The position numbers and the translations under genes were made by a program. A stretch of DNA of 14,780 nucleotides from CAZNYG01 sp964577205 (GTDB lineage: Bacteria; Elusimicrobiota; Endomicrobiia; Endomicrobiales; CAIRNS01). Under the pieces are notes generated by a model. That model saw only the letters and a list, made by a program, of their open reading frames with translations. It was not told the origin of the DNA and searched no databases. This document shows, piece by piece, positions 1 to 6,696 of the stretch; position 1 is the stretch's first letter; each line of letters begins with the position of its first letter. The stretch covers positions 1 through 14,780 of the forward strand of contig CAZNYG010000053.1 in NCBI GenBank assembly GCA_964577205.1. The letters are read 5' to 3'.

Positions 1-54
1 GGCGGTGAGGTTTCTCCAGCCATTAAGAGCCAGAATGTTGTGGTTAATTCGCAT
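1..54 (-). CDS. fliC/hag: Flagellin, N-terminal 18 codons only (runs off window)
   Basis: The partial reading frame begins with ATG at 54 and translates as MRINHNILALNGWRNLTA, the hallmark start of flagellin domain D0, which polymerises into the filament core after export. The rest lies beyond the window edge. A strong Shine-Dalgarno AAGGAGG (59-65) lies 4 bases before the ATG. The gene is last in order after csrA, separated by a 135-bp leader that carries a CsrA-type hairpin (78-95). FlgL, a paralogue, starts MRITNKTLNNN, but a complete FlgL is present upstream and the INHNILALN motif is flagellin-like. Flagellin is therefore the best call, though only 18 residues are visible. Confidence 0.85.
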   Translation of the reverse strand, partial: MRINHNILALNGWRNLTA

Positions 55-189
55 GGTTCCTCCTTGAATTGTCTTTTCCGGACGTCCCTGTCCGGCAGCG
101 GATGCCTGAGGCGCCGCTGTGTCACCCTCCGCTCCATTATTAATAGTACAGCCCCGGGAGCGGGAACGGGAACCGCGTCGTTACCTCCT
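55..189 (-). promoter_or_regulatory. Flagellin 5' leader rich in GGA (CsrA-target) motifs
   Basis: This 135-bp space lies between the csrA stop and the flagellin ATG. Read on the minus strand it holds GGA in four clusters: AAAGGAGG just after the csrA stop (TCC at 186-188), ATGGAGCGGAGG (TCC at 133-135 and 128-130), a hairpin loop (78-95), and the Shine-Dalgarno AAGGAGGA (57-65). CsrA proteins bind GGA, best in hairpin loops, and usually need more than one site. No convincing sigma-28 box (TAAA-N15/16-GCCGATAA) or sigma-54 box was found here, so the flagellin may be read through from the csrA operon or from an unrecognised promoter. Confidence 0.6.
78..95 (-). promoter_or_regulatory. Predicted CsrA-binding hairpin in flagellin leader
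   Basis: The minus strand reads CCGGACAGGGACGTCCGG. CCGGAC and GTCCGG form a perfect 6-bp stem around the loop AGGGAC, which presents GGA. The core ACAGGGACGT matches the CsrA consensus ACARGGAUGU at nine of ten positions. The hairpin lies 12 bases upstream of the Shine-Dalgarno, which itself contains GGA. This two-site layout resembles the hag leader of Bacillus subtilis. The site is seen directly; binding is inferred. Confidence 0.72.
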
Positions 190-420
190 TTACTGTTTCT
201 TGATTGATCTTGCGGCGTTTTGGAGAATGTCGGCGGGGAGTTTGGACGAGGCCATGTTTTCCTGCTGTATAGCGAGATATACTTCTTTGCGGTGTACACT
301 TATGTCGAGCGGCGCGCTGATGCCTATTTTGACGTAATCTCCCTTGATGTCCAGGATCTTAACTTCTATTGAGTCCCCTATGATAACGCTCTCATCGAGC
401 TTGCGCTTGAGTACAAGCAT
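190..420 (-). CDS. csrA: Carbon storage regulator CsrA
   Basis: The product is a 76-residue RNA-binding translational repressor. It begins MLVLKRKLDESVIIGD, the canonical first strand of the CsrA family, and has the RNA-contacting VHRKEVY segment near residues 42-48 (equivalent to Arg44 in E. coli CsrA). The C-terminal tail, about 15 residues longer than E. coli CsrA (61 aa), is typical of flagellar CsrA proteins with an extended helix. ATG at 420 lies inside the 3' end of fliW (29-base overlap), so the two are probably translationally coupled. The adjacent FliW antagonist and the CsrA-type hairpin before flagellin point to control of flagellin translation rather than central carbon metabolism. 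Confidence 0.95.
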   Translation of the reverse strand: MLVLKRKLDESVIIGDSIEVKILDIKGDYVKIGISAPLDISVHRKEVYLAIQQENMASSKLPADILQNAARSIKKQ

Positions 421-853
421 CGCTGCTCCCTTCCTGAAAGAGTGGCCGCCGTATGGGATACTCGTCTGAAAGCACCAGCTGACGCGCCGTATTATTGCGC
501 GGATTGATCACGATCGGGCCGCGGAGATTCGTGCGCGCATGCTTGAAGTTCTCCGGGGGTATCACCACGATGGTCAGCACCCTGGCCTCTTTTACGTCCG
601 AGAGCTGCAGCGGTTTGATCTCTTCGGCGCCGACCTCGACAGTGTAATTCGGCTCGATCATTACCGGGTCGATGACCACGAAAGCGAGATCTCCGTCGTC
701 CAGCGACTGGAGCCACTGGAACGGGCGCTCTCCCTCTTTGGCCAGGAGGACATAGCGCTTACATTCAGAGAACCCTATGATGCCTTCAGGGAAGGTGACG
801 ATATCTTTCTCCTCTACGGTGATCCGGCCGAACCTGGACGTTTCTACGTGCAT
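392..853 (-). CDS. fliW: Flagellar assembly factor FliW (CsrA antagonist)
   Basis: This 153-residue protein starts MHVETSRFGRITVEEKD followed by TFPEGIIGFSECKRYVLL, the conserved FliW N-terminal pattern. LQSLDDGDLAFVVIDP, near residues 49-64, is also characteristic. FliW binds CsrA allosterically and, when flagellin is not accumulating in the cytoplasm, is itself bound by flagellin. Release of FliW as flagellin rises or falls tunes flagellin translation. The start is supported by AAGGAAGG about 8 bases upstream. The gene sits 13 bases after flgL and overlaps csrA by 29 bases, placing it as the penultimate gene of the flgM-to-csrA operon. Length is normal for the family. Confidence 0.95.
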   Translation of the reverse strand: MHVETSRFGRITVEEKDIVTFPEGIIGFSECKRYVLLAKEGERPFQWLQSLDDGDLAFVVIDPVMIEPNYTVEVGAEEIKPLQLSDVKEARVLTIVVIPPENFKHARTNLRGPIVINPRNNTARQLVLSDEYPIRRPLFQEGSSDACTQAQAR

Positions 854-866
854 TAGACTACCTTCC

Positions 867-1745
867 TTATTTTATGTAATCAAGCAGCGAGGTCTTGCTC
901 AGGACTGAACTTGCGGCGAGAGACGCCTCGTAAACGGTCTCGGCATTCTTGAGTTTCGTGACGGATTCGACATAATCGGCGTCTTCCTGGCTGGAAAGGT
1001 AATCTTCCATGTATGCCTTGGAATCTTCCAGCTGCGCCGCCGCCATCTGCGAGACATTGATGCGGGAACCGTTATCGGAACGCGCGGTGAGCATCTGGTC
1101 CTGCACGTCCGCGAGTTTGTCGATCTGGGCGTTGATGCCGGCCGTATCGCCATTGTTCAGCGCCGTCTCGAGGTTCGACAGGGCGGCAAAGACATCCTGA
1201 TCGCTCTGAAAAACTTCCGGGCCCGTGTAATTGACCTGCACCGTAAGCCCGCCCGGGCCGATCTTCCGGCTGACCGCGGCGGCATTCCCCTGATACGCGC
1301 CGTCATCGGCATAGGGTTTGACGCTCGAGTTCGTCCCGCCGAACACGTACCGGTTCTGGTATCTGGTATTGGCGACGGCAAGCAGCTGTTCGCGGATGCC
1401 CGCGATGGTATTAGCGATCGACTCGCGCGTCGTCGCGTCGACCGTGCCGTTGCCCGCGCGCTGCGCCTCGGTCCTGGCGCTGGTCACCAGGCCCCGCGCC
1501 GTGCTCATAAGGGACTCGTTCATGTTCAGCCACAGCGTGCCGTCTTCGATATTCGCCTGGTACTGATCGATATCCCTGAGCTCGCTCCTGAAGGAAAGGA
1601 TACGGACCGCCTTGATGGGATCGTCGGAAAGCTTGTCGATCTGTTTGCCGGAAGACACCATCTGCTGGTAACGGGCCATGCTCTCCATGCTGTTCTGGAT
1701 GCCGTTCACCACATTGTTGTTGAGTGTCTTGTTGGTTATGCGCAT
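867..1745 (-). CDS. flgL: Flagellar hook-associated protein 3 (hook-filament junction)
   Basis: The product has 292 residues. The N-terminal flagellin-like helix begins MRITNKTLNNNVVNGIQNS and contains SSGKQIDKLSDDPIKA (residues about 31-46), and the C-terminal helix ends VYEASLAASSVLSKTSLLDYI. These D0/D1 coiled-coil halves are shared by flagellin and FlgL. The short variable middle, total length near 300, and position right after flgK identify FlgL, the adaptor between FlgK and the filament. ATG at 1745 is preceded by AGAGAGG; the flgK stop is 21 bases upstream. The protein is exported through the flagellar type III apparatus and has no Sec signal, as expected. Confidence 0.95.
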   Translation of the reverse strand: MRITNKTLNNNVVNGIQNSMESMARYQQMVSSGKQIDKLSDDPIKAVRILSFRSELRDIDQYQANIEDGTLWLNMNESLMSTARGLVTSARTEAQRAGNGTVDATTRESIANTIAGIREQLLAVANTRYQNRYVFGGTNSSVKPYADDGAYQGNAAAVSRKIGPGGLTVQVNYTGPEVFQSDQDVFAALSNLETALNNGDTAGINAQIDKLADVQDQMLTARSDNGSRINVSQMAAAQLEDSKAYMEDYLSSQEDADYVESVTKLKNAETVYEASLAASSVLSKTSLLDYIK

Positions 1746-1766
1746 GATAATCCTCTCTTGCCTCGT

Positions 1767-3409
1767 TTACCGGATCATCCCGTTGATCAGCGTGTCGAGC
1801 AGGCCGTCAACAACATTGATGAACTTCGCCGCGGCCTCGTAGCCGCGCTGGTATTGAAGCATCTTGACCAGCTCCTCGTCGATGGATACGCCGGAAACAG
1901 ACTGTCTCATCTCTTCAAGCTGCTCGAGGACGACGCTCTGGTTCTCGCTGGCGCTGATCGCCTCTTCGGTGTTGACGCCGAGGTCAGCTATCATGGCGTT
2001 ATAAAAGCCGTCGAAAGTTATTGAAGCGTCCTGCAGGGCCTTGGCGCCCTTCAGTTCCAGGATCGCTTCCGCGTTGGCGGTATCGCCCGGCGAACCGGCC
2101 GCGGACGCCGCGATCTTGTTCAGGTCCGCCCTGATCACCGGGTCGACGGCAATGTCGCCGGCGCCGGTGCCGGCAAAGAAGTTGCTGACGATGCCGAGGT
2201 TCAGCATCACCGAATCGGCGTCGGCGGTAACGTCGATCGATCTGCCGTCGGCTGCGGTCAGGCCGAGCACGAGGCGGTTGTTCGAAACGGAGGCGTGGAC
2301 GCCGGTCGCCGCTTCCTCGTTGTTGATGCGGGTAACGATAGTGTTCAGGTCGTCCCCCGCGAAGACGTTGATATTCGTTCCGTTAAGCTGGAACGTTCCG
2401 CCGGCGGCAAGCGTGCCGGTAAACGCCGTAGCACCGGTGATGCTGTCCGAACCGTCGAGCCCCATGCCGGAACGGTGCACCTGGTTCACCTGTTCTATCA
2501 TTCCGGCGGCAAGCGTATCCATCTGCTGCCTGTACCCGGGAATGATCGTGTCCCTCATTTCCAAAAGCCCGGCCAGCGAACCGCCCCGGGGAGTGACGGG
2601 CGTACCGAGATCCTCCCACTGGAGATCCACCCGGTTCAGGAGATCGCCCTCGCGCGGCACGGCGAGTATCTCCTGCGAACGGACGCTCGTGACCAGCCCT
2701 TCACCGTTCACATACACGNNNNNNNNNNCATCGTGCCGTCGTTGTTCTCCGACGTCGTAACCGGCACGATCTTATTTAGATCGTCGATCAGAAGATTGCG
2801 CTTGTCCCGGAGATCGTTGGCCGTTATCCCGGCATACTCGACGTCGCGTATCTGCCTGTTCAACGACACTATCTGGCGGGCATGCGAGTTGATCGCATTG
2901 ACATTGGACAGGATCTCTTCATTGGCATACCTCTGAAGGCCCTCGAGACGGGAATCTATCTGGTTGAAAGAAGAAGCCATGGTCTCGGCGCTCTGCCTCA
3001 GCGTCGAGCGGAACGATATGTTCGAAGGATCATTGACGACATTCTGCCAGCTGCTCCAGTACTTCGCCATGACGGATGAAAAAGCGGTCTCTGCGGGTTC
3101 CCCGAAAATGGTCTCGATCTGGCGGTAGACCGCTTCTTTGGCCTCCCATTCGCCGGCGGCCTGCGTTTCCTTGCGGATGTTGCCGTCCAGGAAGGAATTG
3201 CGCAGCTGCTGGACACCGGCCAGGTTGACGCCGCGCCCTATGCCCCCGAAATTCTCATAATTGTCCGGAGCGATATTCTCAAGGTTCGCCCGCTGAAGCG
3301 TGTAGCCTTCCGTGTCGGCGTTGGAGACGTTATGCTGGACGACGTTCAGCGAGTTCTGAAAAGCCCGCAACGCCGAAACTCCGGTGGATAGCCCCATCCA
3401 GTTGCTCAT
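1767..3409 (-). CDS. flgK: Flagellar hook-associated protein 1 (interrupted by an assembly gap)
   Basis: FlgK is the first junction protein on the hook tip. The N-terminal part (227 residues, 3409 to 2729) has the rod/hook-family start MSNWMGLSTGVSALRAFQ followed by NVVQHNVSNADTEGY. The C-terminal part (316 residues, 2717 to 1767) ends with the conserved helix MLQYQRGYEAAAKFINVVD. The halves are separated by 10 Ns at 2719-2728 and lie in different frames as written. Joining ...NNDGTM to VYVNGEGLV needs a true gap length of 2 mod 3, so this is a scaffolding artefact, not a biological frameshift. Joined length is about 544 residues, normal for FlgK. The GTG at 2717 is not a real start. The gene begins 10 bases after flgN and is followed by flgL. 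Confidence 0.93.
2719..2728. other. Scaffold gap (10 N) inside flgK
   Basis: These are ten Ns of placeholder length. The FlgK frame is kept only if the real gap is 2, 5, 8 or more (2 mod 3) bases. A 2-base gap would add one residue, giving DGTM-x-VYVNG, which fits FlgK well. Confidence 0.9.
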
Positions 3410-3419
3410 GGTTTTCCTC

Positions 3420-3929
3420 TTATGCCTTACTGTCCAGCAGTTTGGCCTGATCTCCGTTGTTCAGCATGCCGTTCGAAGAGTACACCTTTTGTTTCCCCGG
3501 CGTCCCGGTGAACAGCGACAACAGATAGTGCGTATATTCCATCGAGTGCCTGACCAGCGAGGCGTTGTATTCGTTGAGATAATGGACTTCCTTCATGCGG
3601 GCGGCCAGTTCCTTATACAGGGCCTGGAGCCGGGAACGGAACGGTTCTTCGACGGCCGCGATAAGCATGGAAACGGTGAGTTCCTCATTTGACGCGGGCA
3701 TGTGATCCTTCATTTCCTTCAGGTACGTCGACCGGGCGTTCTCGCTTTTGCGGAGTTCGACCGTCATGTTCTCGATACCGCGCGTGACGGCCTCGATCTC
3801 TTCAAGGTTGTTCTTGATCAGCGCCTTCTGTTCGCGCTTCGTCAGTTCGATCAGGGAAACATAGAAGCCCGCTTCTCTGCGAAGCAGGCTCTCGAATTCG
3901 CCTAAAAGCACGCCGCGTTCTTTATTCAT
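3420..3929 (-). CDS. flgN: FlgN-family export chaperone
   Basis: This 169-residue, largely helical protein carries the FlgN pattern: an N-terminal helix (LLGEFESLLRREAGFYVSL, residues 8-26), a glutamate/lysine-rich coiled coil to about residue 70, and a C-terminal segment around VHYLNEYNASLVRHSMEYT. FlgN chaperones FlgK and FlgL before export. Its place between flgM and flgK-flgL is the usual one and is the strongest support, because the family is weakly conserved in sequence. ATG at 3929 is preceded by AAAGAAG, 7 bases after the flgM stop. An unusual 20-residue tail (YSSNGMLNNGDQAKLLDSKA) follows the helical core and may be a binding tail for FlgK or FlgL. Confidence 0.88.
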   Translation of the reverse strand: MNKERGVLLGEFESLLRREAGFYVSLIELTKREQKALIKNNLEEIEAVTRGIENMTVELRKSENARSTYLKEMKDHMPASNEELTVSMLIAAVEEPFRSRLQALYKELAARMKEVHYLNEYNASLVRHSMEYTHYLLSLFTGTPGKQKVYSSNGMLNNGDQAKLLDSKA

Positions 3930-3936
3930 ATCTTCT

Positions 3937-4251
3937 TTACAGGAGTTCTTCCAGGTTCTTTCCGTCTATCATCGCACCCGCGATATTTTCCTCGCTTATT
4001 TCGTACGTTCCCCTCTCCAGCTGCTGCGCTATCTTGAGAAGCTTGTCTTCGCGCACCTCGGGTGTGTCCGCCAGCACCTTGAGAATGTGAACCATTATTT
4101 TCGCCTTTTTTGAGAGGACAACCTGATCAACCGGGCCTTCGCTCCGGCCCGTTCCTTTTGTCTCGTCATTGCGCTGGGCTTTTTTGAGCTGCGCTCTGTC
4201 GATACGGTTCTCCGCCATACTGTTGATGGGTTTCCACGGATTAATAGTCAT
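3937..4251 (-). CDS. flgM: Anti-sigma-28 factor FlgM
   Basis: The product has 104 residues. The C-terminal half, VVLSKKAKIMVHILKVLAD through DKLLKIAQQLERGTYEIS to ENIAGAMI, is the conserved sigma-28-binding region. The N-terminal half is polar and probably disordered, as in known FlgM proteins that are exported through the hook-basal body. It holds sigma-28 inactive until the hook is complete, then leaves the cell. ATG at 4251 is preceded by AGGAAGG, and a near-perfect sigma-28 promoter lies at 4316-4343, so FlgM is probably under negative feedback from its own target. It heads the flgM-flgN-flgK-flgL-fliW-csrA group, whose spacings are 7 to 21 bases or overlapping. Confidence 0.93.
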   Translation of the reverse strand: MTINPWKPINSMAENRIDRAQLKKAQRNDETKGTGRSEGPVDQVVLSKKAKIMVHILKVLADTPEVREDKLLKIAQQLERGTYEISEENIAGAMIDGKNLEELL

Positions 4252-4315
4252 GACACCTTCCTGTCAACGGCGGCCCCGCGTGGCGGGTTCAGCTGTTTTG
4301 CCGCTCTACCCATAT

Positions 4316-4343
4316 TTATCGGCAGGAAAGACGAAATACTTTA
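4316..4343 (-). promoter_or_regulatory. Sigma-28 (FliA) promoter before flgM
   Basis: The minus strand reads TAAAGTAT, 12 bases, then GCCGATAA. This matches TAAAGTTT-N11-GCCGATAA with one mismatch in the -35 extension and one extra base of spacing. The -10 box is at 4316-4323 and the -35 core TAAA at 4340-4343. Transcription would start near 4308, leaving a leader of about 57 bases to the flgM ATG. It would drive the late operon through csrA. No equally good box was seen elsewhere in the window. Confidence 0.88.
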
Positions 4344-4350
4344 CTGCTGT

Positions 4351-4541
4351 AAGGCGTTCTTGTGTTCTTGCGTTCTCGTGTTCTTGTATGAAAAGCATTG
4401 TAAACAATATACTTTTCCCATACCGTTCAAATTCCCGGCAGGCGCAGGCTTCAGTCCGCGCGATATCCCTTCCGCACGGGCTGAAGCTCGCGCGCTACCT
4501 TAAATCGTGAAAACGAGAACTCACGAACACAAGAACGCCTT
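4351..4541. repeat. Inverted GTTCTYG-repeat island between flgJ and flgM
   Basis: The left arm (4351-4388) consists of about five degenerate copies of GTTCTTG or GTTCTCG. The right arm (4507-4541) is its inverted counterpart and abuts the flgJ stop codon. Both arms start at their outer ends with AAGGCGTTCTTGTGTTC. The 120 bases between hold a hairpin at 4390-4417 (GAAAAG/CTTTTC and ATTGT/ACAAT) and a second with arms GCTTCAGTCCG (4448-4458) and CGGGCTGAAGC (4477-4487). The left arm stops 7 bases upstream of the sigma-28 -35 box. The same arm family recurs at 9601-9765. There is no U-tract, so it is not an ordinary terminator. Confidence 0.85.
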
Positions 4542-4845
4542 TACTTGCTGTTGTTTTGTTGAAGCTGCTGTTCCAGTATCTTTGCCAGTCCCATGCCGTT
4601 CGGGCCGGACATCTTTGCCGCCAGTTCCTGGTTCAGCATGTCCCGGTATATCCCGCTCTCGCTGCTGTTCCCAGGGTACCCTTCTTCCCGGGGAACGGAT
4701 TTTTCCATTTCCTGCAGCATCATGTATATGAACAGCGACTCGAAATCCGCGCAGGCCTTTTTAAGCGCGGGATCAGGNNNNNNNNNNTCTGTGCCGCGGC
4801 AGCAGGAGCAGTATGTGCAGCGTTAATCCCGTGTGCTGGTTCCAT
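4541..4845 (-). CDS. flgJ: Rod-binding protein, FlgJ N-terminal type (assembly gap inside)
   Basis: The gene is split by 10 Ns (4778-4787). Before the gap it encodes MEPAHGINAAHTAPAAAAQ. After it comes PDPALKKACADFESLFIYMM, then GIYRDMLNQELAAKM and GMGLAKILEQQL, the signature of the FlgJ rod-binding domain (Rod-binding family). That domain caps or scaffolds the growing rod. No peptidoglycan hydrolase domain follows: the protein ends at QNNSK, about 98 residues in total, as in many lineages that use a separate muramidase. ATG at 4845 is preceded by AAGGGG. As with flgK, the frame is preserved only if the true gap is 2 mod 3. The gene lies 28 bases after flgI, completing the rod/ring operon. 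Confidence 0.88.
4778..4787. other. Scaffold gap (10 N) inside flgJ
   Basis: This is a placeholder gap. Nineteen codons plus one base precede it and the next in-frame codon starts directly after it, so the true length must be 2 mod 3. It sits in the variable N-terminal linker, before the conserved rod-binding domain. Confidence 0.9.
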
Positions 4846-4873
4846 GACACCCCTTACGATTTGCAATGCCTTC

Positions 4874-5911
4874 CTACATTATTTCCAATTCCGCCTGCAT
4901 GGCGCCGGCGCGCTTGATCGCCTGGAAGATATCGATGATATCGCGCGGGGTCACGCCGATAAGGTTGAGCGACTTGACGATCTCGTCAACGGATGCGCCT
5001 TCGAGCACGATCGCCGACCGGTTCTTTTTCGTTTTGCCGGCCGTGGCGCTGCCGATCTCTATGTTCAGGCTCCCGTGGGATATGGCGACAGGCGAGATCA
5101 TGACGTTCTGTCCCATGACCACGGTGCCCGTCCGTTCATTGATGACGACCCTGGCGACATTGTCCGGCTCGACTTCGATGCGCTCGATATCGGCCACGAA
5201 TTCGACCGGCGTCCTGCGCGGATCGACGAAGACCCGGACCTGGCCCGGGTCTATAGCTTCCGCGAGGCCGGGGAAACGGTCGTTGATGATCGAGGCCATC
5301 CTGCGTGAGGTAGTGAAATCAGGCTGGTGCAGTATAAGGTTCACCAGCTGCCTGCCGTTCTCTTCATTGACCCAGGCGGTGGAAGGTATCTCCCTCAACA
5401 GCAGCGCGCCGCCCGGCACGCGCCCGGTAGTGTTCGTCGCTTCCCTCAGGGCCTTGACCTTCACGGACTCTATCGCCACCGGCCCTTCGGCGGTCGCGTA
5501 GATCTGCCCGTCCAGAGCTTTCAAAGGCGTTATTACCAGCGTGCCGCCCTTCAGGCTGTCGGCGTCGCCAATGGAAGCCACGGACACGTCGATCCTGCTT
5601 CCCTCCTTGGCGAACGACGAGACCCGGGAAGTGACCATGACCGCGGCGACATTCTTAACCTTGATGCTGTCCGCGGCAACGGAAATACCCATCTTCTCCA
5701 GCATGTTGGCCATCGCCTGCGGCGTGAACACGGTTTTGCCCTTGTCTCCCGTGCCGTTCAATCCTATGACAAGCCCGTACCCGATCAGCTGGTTGTCCGG
5801 ATCCGTTTTGACGCGGGCTATGTCCTTAATGCGCACCTCGGCAAACACCGATTGAGAGAGCAGAAAAACCATCGTGAGAACATGGAAGATGGAACGGTGC
5901 GTGTTGATCAT
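4874..5911 (-). CDS. flgI: Flagellar P-ring protein FlgI
   Basis: FlgI is a 345-residue periplasmic protein forming the P ring around the rod in the peptidoglycan layer. A Sec signal peptide (residues 1-24, ending SVFA) precedes EVRIKDIARVKTDPDNQLIG, then YGLVIGLNGTGDKG and the conserved ANMLEKMGI. Further family motifs are VKNVAAVMVTSRVSSFAKEG and, near the C-terminus, LNLIGVTPRDIIDIFQAIK. Length equals the family norm. ATG at 5911 gives the full signal peptide; the next ATG would truncate it. The Shine-Dalgarno is weak (GGGAAAAGG). Its presence shows the host has an outer-membrane-type flagellum and is not a monoderm or a typical spirochaete. Confidence 0.96.
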   Translation of the reverse strand: MINTHRSIFHVLTMVFLLSQSVFAEVRIKDIARVKTDPDNQLIGYGLVIGLNGTGDKGKTVFTPQAMANMLEKMGISVAADSIKVKNVAAVMVTSRVSSFAKEGSRIDVSVASIGDADSLKGGTLVITPLKALDGQIYATAEGPVAIESVKVKALREATNTTGRVPGGALLLREIPSTAWVNEENGRQLVNLILHQPDFTTSRRMASIINDRFPGLAEAIDPGQVRVFVDPRRTPVEFVADIERIEVEPDNVARVVINERTGTVVMGQNVMISPVAISHGSLNIEIGSATAGKTKKNRSAIVLEGASVDEIVKSLNLIGVTPRDIIDIFQAIKRAGAMQAELEIM

Positions 5912-6105
5912 GCCTTTTCCCAGGCGCGGCCTTCATCCCCGTGAGCTCCAGACAGGGGACAGGTCCCGCGCGCAACACCAGTTATTAACTCCCCCAGCCC
6001 CTCTTTATACACAGCCTGACAAAAGAGGGGAGAACAGCATTGCCATTGACTTTACTTTCCTTGCACTTTTCCAGCATTTTACCCGCACTGCAGTACGCAC
6101 TGTCT
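5912..6105. repeat. flgH-flgI spacer with inverted repeat
   Basis: This 194-base spacer has no gene. It contains a 9-bp inverted repeat, CCCCTCTTT (5998-6006) and AAAGAGGGG (6022-6030), with a 15-base loop and no following U-tract on either strand. It also has an AGTTATTAACT palindrome (5980-5990) and a small GGGAC-AG-GTCCC palindrome (5956-5967). The hairpin could protect or terminate the flgH end of the transcript. No promoter was recognised. Confidence 0.55.
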
Positions 6106-6696
6106 TTAGAACAGCCAGTTGTAAAACCAGCCGACGGGGCCGAGCCAGTGTATCCATCTGCTGCGCGATTCCTTGCCGGTGTATTCTATCTTCGCGTCCG
6201 CGAGTTTGGTAGAAAGGACGGTATTGTTCGCGCTGATATCTTCCGGGCGGACCGTGCCGGTCACGAACAGCTTCTGCCTGTCGTCGCTTATCTTTATGTC
6301 CTGGCTTCCGCTGATGACCATGTTGCCGTTCGGCAAAACAGCGGTCACCGTGGCGGTAATGCGGGCGGTCAGTGTGCCGCGGCGTTCCGTGCTGCTGTCG
6401 CCGGCGTATTTCGTGTTGTGGTCCATTTTCAATTCTTCATCGAGATCGGTGGCGGAAATATCCATCGTCGTCCCGGACTTTTTGTTCGCTTTACTGCTGA
6501 CCTTTTTGGACGCCTGCGCCGATTCCATGACGATAACCGTCACAAGGTCCCCGACCTTGCGGCACTTGTGGTCGCTGAAAAGGGAAATGGACGCGACATC
6601 CACCGTCGCGGCCGTCGTGGTGGACGCGCTGAACTCAAGCGCCGGCAGCGATACGGGCGCCAGGCACAACAACATACAAACCGCAGCGATCTTCAT
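6106..6696 (-). CDS. flgH: Flagellar L-ring protein FlgH
   Basis: The 196-residue product forms the outer-membrane L ring. Recognisable elements are SISLFSDHKCRKVGDLVTVIV (residues about 36-56), the alternating beta region TLTARITATVTAVLPNGNMV with ISGSQDI, the motif VTGTVRPEDISANNTV, and the tail LGPVGWFYNWLF. All are typical of FlgH. An N-terminal hydrophobic segment (residues 3-19) looks like a signal peptide ending LPA, but neither Cys7 nor Cys11 sits in a canonical lipobox, whereas proteobacterial FlgH is a lipoprotein. The ATG overlaps the flgA stop as ATGA, so the genes are translationally coupled. Length is slightly below the usual 210-230. Confidence 0.93.
   Translation of the reverse strand: MKIAAVCMLLCLAPVSLPALEFSASTTTAATVDVASISLFSDHKCRKVGDLVTVIVMESAQASKKVSSKANKKSGTTMDISATDLDEELKMDHNTKYAGDSSTERRGTLTARITATVTAVLPNGNMVISGSQDIKISDDRQKLFVTGTVRPEDISANNTVLSTKLADAKIEYTGKESRSRWIHWLGPVGWFYNWLF

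Noticed and set aside
96..189. Sigma-28 promoter for flagellin
   Set aside because: I looked for TAAA-N15/16-GCCGATAA in the leader and in the 3' part of csrA; only partial matches such as GCCGACAT near 226-233 occur, without a -35.
4541..4845. flgJ as a pseudogene
   Set aside because: The frame break coincides exactly with the N gap; both flanks are intact and joinable.
4874..5944. Long plus-strand frames opposite flgI
   Set aside because: FlgI is clear on the minus strand; the opposing frames are shadows.
5998..6030. Rho-independent terminator after flgH
   Set aside because: The inverted repeat is sound but no U-tract follows on either strand.
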